This document shows, in pieces, positions 15,574-22,624 of a DNA stretch of 24,652 nucleotides. Below the pieces are notes generated by a model that worked only from the letters and a program-made list of their open reading frames with translations, did not search any database and was not told where the DNA came from. Where the stretch lies: IMG/VR virus record IMGVR_UViG_3300017991_000382, positions 1 to 24,652 of that record. One strand, given 5' to 3'. The translations under genes were made by a program, and so were the position numbers. Each line of letters opens with the position of its first letter. The first letter of the stretch is position 1. The DNA comes from a virus.

Positions 15574-17343
15574 TTATTCCTCGACCCACGCCGAGGGGGT
15601 ATACACGGCGTACCATGTATCTGCTGCCGTACAGACGATCATCACGGCGCAGCCGTCGGCGTCCGTCTGGTTCTCGATGTAATGGCCCGCCGTATCCCCG
15701 TTGATGGTCCCGGTCCCTTCCGGGTCCACCTTCAGGTCATTGCCGGCGCCCGCATTGCCATCGACCAGCCAGTAGTAGACGCCCACCTCAGAGGCCGTAG
15801 CCTCCGGTAGCGTCACCGTGCAGGCCCCGCCCGTCTGCGTGTAGATAATCATCTGACCGCTCTGTGCGGCCGTCAGGGTGTCGGACGTCCCTGCCACGAC
15901 TTCGGTCGTCGCCTTGATGTTGTCGAGGGTCGCGCCGCCGCCCTTGAGCGTCCCCGTCACCGCCAGCGTCAAATCGCCCGCTGCGGTCAGGGTCATGTCG
16001 TCGGCGGCATCGATGGCGATGTCACCGTTCGAAGCCCCATCGGCGTTGATCTGGACCCCGCCGTCGGTCGTCTCGAAGACAATCGCGTTACCCGCCACGG
16101 TCCCGGTCGCATCCACCTTGAACTGGTTGGCTACCCCGTTGTCGGTCGTGGTGATGAAATCGTTGGTGGTGATCGACATGCCACTGGACGCTACGGCGAT
16201 CTCCAGATTGTCGTCGGTCGTCTCGTCGTACATAATCGAGGCGTCCGAGTCCGTCCCGAAGACCAGGGACATGCCATCGCTGAAGGTCATGTTGTCGCCG
16301 TCGTAGTCGGTGTCGATCGTCCCGGCCGTCTCGAAGTAATACGTGATATCGAACCCGGTCGTGGTATCGCCGATCTTCATCGCCTCGTCGGCCGTCGAAG
16401 CGTCGATCAGGAAGTCGGTCCCGTTGAACGTGAGGGTCACGTCTCCGGCCGTAGAGCCAAGCTGGAGAGACGAATCATCGTCCAGATGGACCTGACCGCC
16501 CACCACCTCCAGCGCCTCGTCGGAGGCGTCCCAGAGGGCATAATCGGCCGTGGTCGCGGCGAACAGCTTTAGGTCAACCCCGGTCGTATCGGCCCCGATC
16601 TGCACGATGGCCGTCTCGTCCGTCGCCGCCGGCGTGATGTCCAGCGTCTTGGCCGTGTACGAATCGATCACGAAGTCGTTGCCCGTCCCGATGATGAGGT
16701 TCGAGTCGTCGTCAAGCTGGATGTCCAGGTCGGTGAACAGTAGCTCGGCGTCCCCCTCGTTGAAGGTCATCAGCTTGTCGGCGGCGGCGTAGAAGATGAC
16801 ATCGGCGTTATGCGTCGCGTCCCCGATCCCGATAATGCCCGCGTCGGAATCAGGAATCATATCCAGCCGTCCCGCCGTGTCGCCATCGATGATCCACCCG
16901 GCATGGGTGAAGTCGATATCGTTACTCTGGCCGTAGGACGAGCCCGCCATTGCCGTCAGGTAGCTCGGCCAGGCGAACCGGGCGGTGGCGCTGGTCAGGT
17001 TGTCCACGCTCCGCGTGTACGTCCCATCGGTCGCGGTGATCTTGTACGAACCGGCTGCGGCCCAGAAGGTCAGCAGACCGGTCGTGTACTGCAAGGGTGT
17101 GTTGGTCGAGTCGTCCGTCACCGGCTGCGTGACCGCCAGTTTCCCGGCCCGGTCGTAGTAGCTGGTCAGCTCCGTGGTGGTGCCCGCCTGATAGATGTAC
17201 AGACTGACGGACGTCCCCATATTGACCGGATCGCCGAACTCGTCTACGAATTGGATTTGGAATTGGTTATACCGCTGTGCCAGGGCCGAAGGAGTCCCGA
17301 GACAGAGGCACGCGAGACATGCAAGCAGAATCAATCGTCGCAT
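15574..17343 (-). CDS. Long exported beta-repeat protein, fibre or surface-layer-like
   Basis: The 589-residue product starts with signal peptide MRRLILLACLACLCLGTPSA and an ALA-Q cleavage site. A short domain (about 25-110, QFQIQFVDEFGDPVNMGTSV) is followed by several degenerate beta repeats of about 40-80 residues (about 170-450), with recurring IG.D.T...D, DDDS.L..G and FLIDAS pieces. A C-terminal sandwich (about 485-585) ends TWYAVYTPSAW. It is very acidic and rich in Thr, Asp and Gly, as secreted or fibre proteins are. A longer frame extends 30 codons upstream, but AAAGGAG about nine bases before this ATG fixes the start. It follows the major capsid gene by 109 bases that hold a hairpin. 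It may be a tail or head fibre; a secreted, host-surface protein is the alternative suggested by the leader. Confidence 0.9.
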   Translation of the reverse strand: MRRLILLACLACLCLGTPSALAQRYNQFQIQFVDEFGDPVNMGTSVSLYIYQAGTTTELTSYYDRAGKLAVTQPVTDDSTNTPLQYTTGLLTFWAAAGSYKITATDGTYTRSVDNLTSATARFAWPSYLTAMAGSSYGQSNDIDFTHAGWIIDGDTAGRLDMIPDSDAGIIGIGDATHNADVIFYAAADKLMTFNEGDAELLFTDLDIQLDDDSNLIIGTGNDFVIDSYTAKTLDITPAATDETAIVQIGADTTGVDLKLFAATTADYALWDASDEALEVVGGQVHLDDDSSLQLGSTAGDVTLTFNGTDFLIDASTADEAMKIGDTTTGFDITYYFETAGTIDTDYDGDNMTFSDGMSLVFGTDSDASIMYDETTDDNLEIAVASSGMSITTNDFITTTDNGVANQFKVDATGTVAGNAIVFETTDGGVQINADGASNGDIAIDAADDMTLTAAGDLTLAVTGTLKGGGATLDNIKATTEVVAGTSDTLTAAQSGQMIIYTQTGGACTVTLPEATASEVGVYYWLVDGNAGAGNDLKVDPEGTGTINGDTAGHYIENQTDADGCAVMIVCTAADTWYAVYTPSAWVEE

Positions 17344-17383
17344 GGTTTGGTACTCCTTTCTCTCGTTTGCTCTTGTCAGTAGT

Positions 17384-17429
17384 CTGTCCCCGGCCCAAGC
17401 CCCGCTTCGAGACCCAGGCCAGGGGACAG
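17384..17429. repeat. REP-like GC hairpin after the capsid gene
   Basis: CTGTCCCC at 17384-17391 continues into GGCC, and these pair with GGCC plus GGGGACAG ending at 17429, with one bulged A and a 21-base loop. There is no U tract on either side. The GGGGACAGTCAC end (17422-17433) recalls short palindromes mobilised by REP-associated transposases in many bacteria, but only one copy is visible here. A transcript-end stabiliser for the capsid mRNA is equally possible. Confidence 0.5.
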
Positions 17430-17452
17430 TCACATTCTCGGAAACTCACTCA

Positions 17453-18652
17453 TCAGTCGGCGACACAGGTATCGTGCAGAATGACGCCGTAGTCTTCCTG
17501 GGCATCGTTGGCCGCCTGGGCGAGGCCTGGATCTCTGAACTGGACCTTGCGCACGCCGTAGATCGCGTCGGTAGCAACGCCCGGCTTGCGGTTGTAGTCG
17601 AAGTTCTCGGTGTGCCGCGCCCAGTCCTTGCCCCAACAGACCGCCACAGCGCTCTGACCGACCAGGGCCGCACGAGCGACGCGGGCCGTACCGGAGACGA
17701 TGTTGCTGTCGATGGTATCGCCACTGGTGAAGACCTCACCGGCGACGCGCGTGGGCAGGCGTTCGGACTCGTAGATGATGACATCGTCCAGGACGCCGAC
17801 GACGCCGTTGAACATCCGTTCCTTGCCCGAGCCCTCTTTGCGGAACATCCAGTTACCCAGGCCGCGCACGTGGGCCGCCTGAACGATGGACGCCCAGCCG
17901 GTCTCGCCGGTCTGCGCCCGCAGGGCCTTGCGCTGCAAGGGGTGGATCAGCAGGACGTAGTAGTACGCCCCGTTGATATTGACCGGCATGACCTTCGGAG
18001 TCGCCAGGACGGCCGCCTGTCGCATCTGCGTGATGCAGTGGGTGCCGAACAGGTAGTTGGCGTAGTCCGAGGCCCCGCCGTCACCGAGGGCCGAGTCGGT
18101 CGATTCGGAACTGTAGACGCCCGCGACCGTCTCGCCGCCGTACAGGATGCGGTTGGTCGAGGGGGCGACCTCGTTGACCGTCTCGATGCTGCTGGTCCCT
18201 TCGCCCACGTAGGTGTTCTGGTTGCCGATCCCGCAGAGGGCGTAGATCAGGTCGTTCTCGAACTGCTCGGCCGCCCATCTGGTCAGACCGTAGAAGCCCT
18301 TCTTCAGGATGTTCACCGCCGACCGCTTGTCGGTCATGATGCCGTTGCTGCGGACCGCGTTGGAACGCTCGTGGACCACGATGGGCATGTTGTAGAAGCT
18401 CATGCTCTCTTCGTTGCCCTCCAGCGTCCCGTCGTCGCCTTGACCGGCGCCCGAGAGAGGCAGGTCCAGCTCGAAGATCACCTGATCGCCCGGGCGGCCG
18501 ACGAGGCTCTTGTCGATCTGGATAGGCATACCGGAGCCGGGAGGCCCCATCAGCTCGCTCAGCTTCATGTTGGCGAGCATGTACTCGAAGAACGTCTTCG
18601 ACCAAGCCTTCTGCGTGAGTTGGTTGGCGTGGAGAATACTGGTGTTAGCCAT
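17453..18652 (-). CDS. Major capsid protein, DUF4043 / N4-gp56 family
   Basis: The 399-residue product carries the features of the DUF4043 (N4-gp56-like) capsid family. KSLVGRPGDQVIFELDLPLSG leads to the conserved GDDGTLEGNEESMSFYN, then VRSNGIMTDKRSAVN, WAAEQFENDLIYALCG, and a late region with FRKEGSGKERMFNGVVGVLDDVIIYESERL. These correspond to the N arm, E-loop, spine helix and peripheral domain of the HK97-type fold. The length is usual for the family. It follows the scaffold gene by 41 bases, and AAGGA lies near its ATG. It has no signal peptide, in contrast with the next gene in the operon. It builds the icosahedral head in the cytoplasm. Confidence 0.93.
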   Translation of the reverse strand: MANTSILHANQLTQKAWSKTFFEYMLANMKLSELMGPPGSGMPIQIDKSLVGRPGDQVIFELDLPLSGAGQGDDGTLEGNEESMSFYNMPIVVHERSNAVRSNGIMTDKRSAVNILKKGFYGLTRWAAEQFENDLIYALCGIGNQNTYVGEGTSSIETVNEVAPSTNRILYGGETVAGVYSSESTDSALGDGGASDYANYLFGTHCITQMRQAAVLATPKVMPVNINGAYYYVLLIHPLQRKALRAQTGETGWASIVQAAHVRGLGNWMFRKEGSGKERMFNGVVGVLDDVIIYESERLPTRVAGEVFTSGDTIDSNIVSGTARVARAALVGQSAVAVCWGKDWARHTENFDYNRKPGVATDAIYGVRKVQFRDPGLAQAANDAQEDYGVILHDTCVAD

Positions 18653-18693
18653 TTGTCAATCCTTCCATCGCCCCGATGGAGGACCGACCTGCG

Positions 18694-19533
18694 TCAAGCG
18701 AACATATGATCCACTACGGACCTCGCGTTGCCGGGCAGGTCGTCTCGTGCCGGAGCGTTAGCGGCCTCCTCGGAGGGGGCCTGTGCTTTGCGCTTGGACG
18801 GACGATCTGCGTGCCGCTGATTGGGAGATGGCTGTCGTGGCGTGGCCTCTTGTGCCGGGAAATTGCGCTCGAGCCAGGCGACCTCGCTCTCGGACCCATA
18901 GGCGTTGAGCCGGGCTCGCGCCAGGGTCGTTGCCGTATCGAGGATGTTGTCCGATTGGGTGATGGCCTGTCGGTCGGCAGGGAGCAGGTAGCGCTCGGCG
19001 ATCTGGAGAAGCCGCTCTTGGGCAGGCTCGGCCAGGAGCAAGGCGTTCCGCACCTTCGCGGCCGTCTGCTGCTGGGTCTGCTGGTTGGCCTTCTCGATTC
19101 GCTCGCGCTCGATCCGGCGCAGGTCGGCACGGGTCAACGGCTCATCGTCGTCATATCCGTCCTCGTCCTGCTGCTCGGGTGCGGCCTGCTGGTTCTGCTC
19201 GACGCGCTCCAGGCGCTGCATCAGCTCCAAGTTCTGTTGTCGCAGTTCCCGCCGTTCGCGGCGCAGATCCGCAACAACCGAAGGGGGAACTCCATCGGTC
19301 GCCTGTTGGCTCGTTTCTTCGCTGTTGTCCGGCTGGCTCCCGGCCTCGGAACCCTGTTCCAACGGTGCTTCGTCCGATCCCGTCTCGTCGGTCGGGGTAC
19401 GTTCCTCGGCCGTCTCGTCGGGGTCGACGTCGTTGGTGGTGGGCTCGTCAGCGTTGGCAGGGGCCTCGTCTACAACGGGCATCTCTTCGTCAGTGGTAAG
19501 CAGTGCGTCCAAGTTGTTGTCGAAATCCGCCAT
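18694..19533 (-). CDS. Scaffolding protein
   Basis: The 279-residue product is hydrophilic. It has a very acidic N half (about 1-85, rich in Asp, Glu, Thr, Pro), a coiled coil (about 90-170: VVADLRRERRELRQQNLEL and IERERIEKANQQTQQQ), a helical middle, and a basic proline-rich segment (about 232-255) before the end. This composition and its place directly upstream of the capsid gene are classic for a phage scaffold that shapes the procapsid and then leaves. The frame is open for 17 more codons, but AAGGAG ten bases before this ATG, and the poor look of the extension, fix the start at MADFDNNL. No protease motif is visible in it. Confidence 0.9.
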   Translation of the reverse strand: MADFDNNLDALLTTDEEMPVVDEAPANADEPTTNDVDPDETAEERTPTDETGSDEAPLEQGSEAGSQPDNSEETSQQATDGVPPSVVADLRRERRELRQQNLELMQRLERVEQNQQAAPEQQDEDGYDDDEPLTRADLRRIERERIEKANQQTQQQTAAKVRNALLLAEPAQERLLQIAERYLLPADRQAITQSDNILDTATTLARARLNAYGSESEVAWLERNFPAQEATPRQPSPNQRHADRPSKRKAQAPSEEAANAPARDDLPGNARSVVDHMFA

Positions 19534-19609
19534 ATCGTTGAAGCTCCTTTGCTTTTCCCGGCCGGGAGTCTCGCAGCCGTTCACCGACGGATAACGCCGT
19601 CGTACCGTC

Positions 19610-19668
19610 GCCGCTTTCCCGTAGCGGCGTCACGTAAACCGCTGGCCTCCCCAGCGTCCCGGGGAGCC
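19610..19668 (-). promoter_or_regulatory. Two small hairpins in the gap before the scaffold gene
   Basis: In the 151-base gap, GCCGCT at 19610-19615 pairs with AGCGGC at 19623-19628 (7-base loop), and CTCCCC at 19647-19652 pairs with GGGGAG at 19661-19666 (8-base loop). Neither has a U tract. They lie in the leader of the scaffold and capsid mRNA and could affect processing or stability. The rest of the gap shows only the scaffold Shine-Dalgarno. Confidence 0.4.
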
Positions 19669-19684
19669 TGCGTAACAGTTGGGA

Positions 19685-20125
19685 TTACAGGGGGTCTCCT
19701 GCGATCATGTCATCGACGTGGGCCTCGGCCTTCTCGGCCTCCCCACTGGGGACACCGGTGCTGCGGGCCAGCAGGCCAAACGTCGCTTCGGTCTTCTTGT
19801 CGCCCGTCCGCTTCAGCGCCGGGGACCATGTCCCATTGAGCAGGGCCGGCAACTCGACGTTGCGCCAGTGCCGGACCATCGCCGGCGTGTGTTGACTGAC
19901 GCCCTTATCGGCCGCCTCCAGACGCGCGACGACCAGGGCCAGGCGCTCCTCGGCCTTCTCCTTGAGAACCTTCGGGTCCATCGTCGGGCCGCCCCGGGCC
20001 TTGGCCATCAGGGCCGCCGCTCGCTCGCGCAGGCTCGGCTGCTTAGCCTTGGTTGGGGTCTGTCCCGTCGCTCCCTTGCCAGAGGGGGTCTCCGTCTTCG
20101 TCGGTTTCGATGTCGTCTTTGCCAT
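19685..20125 (-). CDS. Small basic phage protein of unknown function
   Basis: The 146-residue product has a Lys/Thr/Pro-rich, probably disordered N terminus (about 1-30), a helical charged middle (RERAAALMAKARGG; EKAEERLALVVARLEAADKG) and a C-terminal part with HWRNVELPALLNGTW. There is no signal peptide and no catalytic motif. The basic tail suggests nucleic-acid or scaffold contact. Its first 83 bases overlap the end of the upstream gene in another frame. GGAG six bases before the ATG supports this start in spite of the overlap. Between portal and scaffold it may be a minor head protein; the family is not recognised. Confidence 0.78.
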   Translation of the reverse strand: MAKTTSKPTKTETPSGKGATGQTPTKAKQPSLRERAAALMAKARGGPTMDPKVLKEKAEERLALVVARLEAADKGVSQHTPAMVRHWRNVELPALLNGTWSPALKRTGDKKTEATFGLLARSTGVPSGEAEKAEAHVDDMIAGDPL

Positions 20126-20444
20126 TGGTGTCTCCGTCCCAGGTGTGCGTGGAGGCCTCCAGCTTCTCGATGCGCTTGGTGATCTCCTGGAAGCTCGCGT
20201 TGAGAGCCCGGTCGTTGGCGAGTGCCAGGCCCAGGTTGAAGAAGATGCGGGTCCGTTCGCTGTCGCCGAACTTGCCCGTCCATGTCTCGTTGGGCGCCGC
20301 TAAGGGCGTGTAGATGGGATCGTTGCTGTCGAACTGCTGCTCCGCGGGGCCGACGCCAGCAATGCTGATGACGCCGAGACTGATGGACAGACCGAACGCG
20401 CTGACCAGTAGGGCCAGGGCAGCGATAGCGGTAGATGCCTTCAT
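20043..20444 (-). CDS. Small membrane-anchored protein with an acidic tail
   Basis: The 133-residue protein starts with a long hydrophobic segment (about 4-32, including ALALLVSAFGLSISLGVISI) and no clear cleavage site, so an uncleaved anchor is likely. The rest is soluble: a middle segment (NDPIYTPLAAPNETWTGKFG), a coiled-coil-like helix (about 85-100, FQEITKRIEKLEAS) and a very acidic end. Its Shine-Dalgarno (TTAGGAG) includes the TAG stop of the portal gene, so translation is coupled to portal. A membrane protein immediately after portal is unusual. A role in tethering head assembly to the membrane is only a guess. The C-terminal 83 bases are shared with the next gene. Confidence 0.78.
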   Translation of the reverse strand: MKASTAIAALALLVSAFGLSISLGVISIAGVGPAEQQFDSNDPIYTPLAAPNETWTGKFGDSERTRIFFNLGLALANDRALNASFQEITKRIEKLEASTHTWDGDTNGKDDIETDEDGDPLWQGSDGTDPNQG

Positions 20445-20455
20445 GGGGTGATCTC

Positions 20456-22483
20456 CTAACCTGTGGGTGTGGGTTGCGCTTCGAGGATCTCGTCTTTGTT
20501 CGGCGCGTCGGACGCCTTGACCAGCACGTCACGCGGCACGCCGGGGTACTGGCTCTCCAGGAGCGTCTTGTGGAGTTCGATCGTCTCCAGGAAGTTCTGA
20601 GCCCGGTGGGTCATCGCCGCCTCAGAGAGGCCGACCTTGACGCCGTAGCGGCCCTTGGGCAGGTTGTCGAACTCGTCCAGCAGCGCCGCCTTCGCCATCG
20701 GGACCGCCAGTGAATCGATCTCGCCCATGATCTGCGTGTAAAGGTTCTCCTCCTGCTTGTACGCCTGCCACCATCGCATCTGAGACTGGGGGTCCAGGCG
20801 CTGTACCATGACCGGATCGGGCGGCTCAGGCGGCTCGATGGGACCGCCGAACGCCTTGTCGATAATCATCGCCCGAGCCTTGCCGAGCAGTTGGTCGTCA
20901 ATCAGTTCCTCCTCATCGATGATGCTCTCGATCTCGGCCTGGTCGGTGTCACCGGCCCGGATGAACGCCTCGACAAAGAACTGGCCCATGATCTCGTTGG
21001 TGTGGTCGTAGTTCGTGAACAGCATGGCCGAGCCCGTCATCGTCCCCTGCTGCTTCAAGGCGATGGCCCGACCGCTCATGTTCTTGTCGTCCCAGTTCGG
21101 GTCTTCGATGCGGACGTTGGCGATCTCGTTGATGTGCTGGCTGGACGCGGCGCTGATCTCGGCGAAGCCGGTGTTCGGGACGTTGCCCTGGAGCTTCTCG
21201 ATTTGGCCGCCGAACTGGCTCTCATCCAGGATGATTCCGTCCTCAGATCCGTGGGCCTCCAGCCATCTCCGCATCACGTCCGAAGCCTTGCGGACCTTCC
21301 ACCCGCTATTCGCGAGGTGCTTGATGAGGTCGAGCATTCGGGACCAGGAGGAGTTGACCACCTTCTGAGGCCCAATCAGGTTCTCGACGATGCCGTACTC
21401 GTAGCCGTGGCAGAAGTAGGGATTGAACGGGAACACCGGGAACATCATCAGGCCGTTGAACGGGTCTTCCTGGTAGTCGAGGAGCACGTTGCCGACCATC
21501 TGGGCCCAATGCAGCACCGGGACCACCACCGGATCGTTGTCGTTGGTCGATTCGATGATGCGGATGTTTCGCTTCTTGGTCTCTTTGAGCTTGTCCTTGG
21601 CGTACTCGATGTCGCCCTTGCGATGCAGCGTGACGTACCAGTCCGGTTGATCCAGCCGCTGGACGTAGCAGCCGGTCTCCCACGTCCTCCACCAGTAGGT
21701 GGAACGCCGGTAGGCGTCCTGATACCGATGGCTCTGTACTCTCGCGTCGCCCCAGGTCTCTTGCCGGTAGCTGTCCGACACTTCCCACGGCCGGTCTTGG
21801 CCGAACATATGGTTGATGAGCCCCTGGAACCGTCGGAACAGCCCCGCCGACTCGGCGTCACCCGAGTACGAGGCGTTGCCCAGCTCCTCCTTCATCGTCG
21901 GGTACAGCTTCTCCAGCCATTCCTTCGGGCACCAGTCCTCCTCGATCACGAACCGGCAACCGCCCAGCCGATGGTTCGGGTCGTACTCGCTCCGTCGTGG
22001 ATCGGGCAGGATGCGGAAGGGATCGGCTGTCTGCAATTGCCAGTCGCCCTTGGGGTCTCTCTCGTAGCTCCGCTTGGCCATCAGATACCCCCGTCCCGTC
22101 GTCAGGCCGTCGTCAAAGCAGGAAGACTTGACCCTCTGGGCCTTGGACTCGTCCAGCACGTTCTTGATGAGGGCAGAGAGGATGCGAGCCCGGGTCGCGG
22201 TCGAGGTCTTGGTGCATTTGACCGACACGTCACGCGGGTTCTGGATCTCATGGCCATCGAGGTGCAGCACGGCCGGCAGGATGCGGTTGATCGTGACCGA
22301 GTGCTTGCGGTGGGCCTTGTTCCAGTCGAGATCGTCGGTGTCCCACTGGCGCCCGACCTTCATCTTCTCGCACTGGCTCATACGCTGGAACGCGGAGTTG
22401 TTGCCGTCCTCGGCCTCCGTGTGCCACTTGATGAGCTGGGCGATCAGGTCTTCCCGTTTTGTCCGTGATAGCTTCGTCTTCAC
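20456..22483 (-). CDS. Portal protein, P22-like
   Basis: The 675-residue product has the size and look of P22-type portals (P22 gp1 is 725 residues). An N-terminal helical part has QCEKMKVGRQWDTDDL and NRILPAVLHLDGHEIQNPRD. The wing/stem region includes FRILPDPRRSEYDPNHRLGG and YQEDPFNGLMMFPVFPFNPY. A long helix region contains ASSQHINEIANVRIEDPNWD and MSGRAIALKQQGTMTGSAM, and a helical C terminus follows. Portals form the dodecameric ring at one capsid vertex through which DNA is packaged. The start is GTG with only a weak Shine-Dalgarno (GGAA), and it lies 25 bases after the terminator U tract. No in-frame ATG exists upstream before a stop. Confidence 0.92.
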   Translation of the reverse strand: MKTKLSRTKREDLIAQLIKWHTEAEDGNNSAFQRMSQCEKMKVGRQWDTDDLDWNKAHRKHSVTINRILPAVLHLDGHEIQNPRDVSVKCTKTSTATRARILSALIKNVLDESKAQRVKSSCFDDGLTTGRGYLMAKRSYERDPKGDWQLQTADPFRILPDPRRSEYDPNHRLGGCRFVIEEDWCPKEWLEKLYPTMKEELGNASYSGDAESAGLFRRFQGLINHMFGQDRPWEVSDSYRQETWGDARVQSHRYQDAYRRSTYWWRTWETGCYVQRLDQPDWYVTLHRKGDIEYAKDKLKETKKRNIRIIESTNDNDPVVVPVLHWAQMVGNVLLDYQEDPFNGLMMFPVFPFNPYFCHGYEYGIVENLIGPQKVVNSSWSRMLDLIKHLANSGWKVRKASDVMRRWLEAHGSEDGIILDESQFGGQIEKLQGNVPNTGFAEISAASSQHINEIANVRIEDPNWDDKNMSGRAIALKQQGTMTGSAMLFTNYDHTNEIMGQFFVEAFIRAGDTDQAEIESIIDEEELIDDQLLGKARAMIIDKAFGGPIEPPEPPDPVMVQRLDPQSQMRWWQAYKQEENLYTQIMGEIDSLAVPMAKAALLDEFDNLPKGRYGVKVGLSEAAMTHRAQNFLETIELHKTLLESQYPGVPRDVLVKASDAPNKDEILEAQPTPTG

Positions 22484-22507
22484 TGGTTCTGGATTCCGAG
22501 TGGGCGC

Positions 22508-22554
22508 AAAAAAAGGGCTGACGACGGAGGATCACGGCTCCGTGTCAGCCCTTT
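22508..22554 (-). terminator. Strong intrinsic terminator after the terminase genes
   Basis: GGGCTGAC (22515-22522) pairs with GTCAGCCC (22544-22551), and ACGGAG (22524-22529) pairs with CTCCGT (22538-22543). This gives a 14-pair stem with one bulged base and an 8-base loop. Read on the minus strand, the stem is followed directly by seven U residues (22514-22508). Three extra A-U pairs could extend the base. It would stop transcripts from terS-terL just before portal. On the plus strand only three U follow, so action in that direction should be weak. Confidence 0.88.
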
Positions 22555-22624
22555 AATTGCCTTTCGTCGCCTCGCCAGGTGCCCCCGGCTCAGCGAACCC
22601 GATATTCAGTTGTCCTGCCCGGTT

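Noticed and set aside
20891-22468. Plus-strand open frame of 525 codons
   Set aside because: It is antisense to the portal gene, which has a clear family likeness; no independent support.
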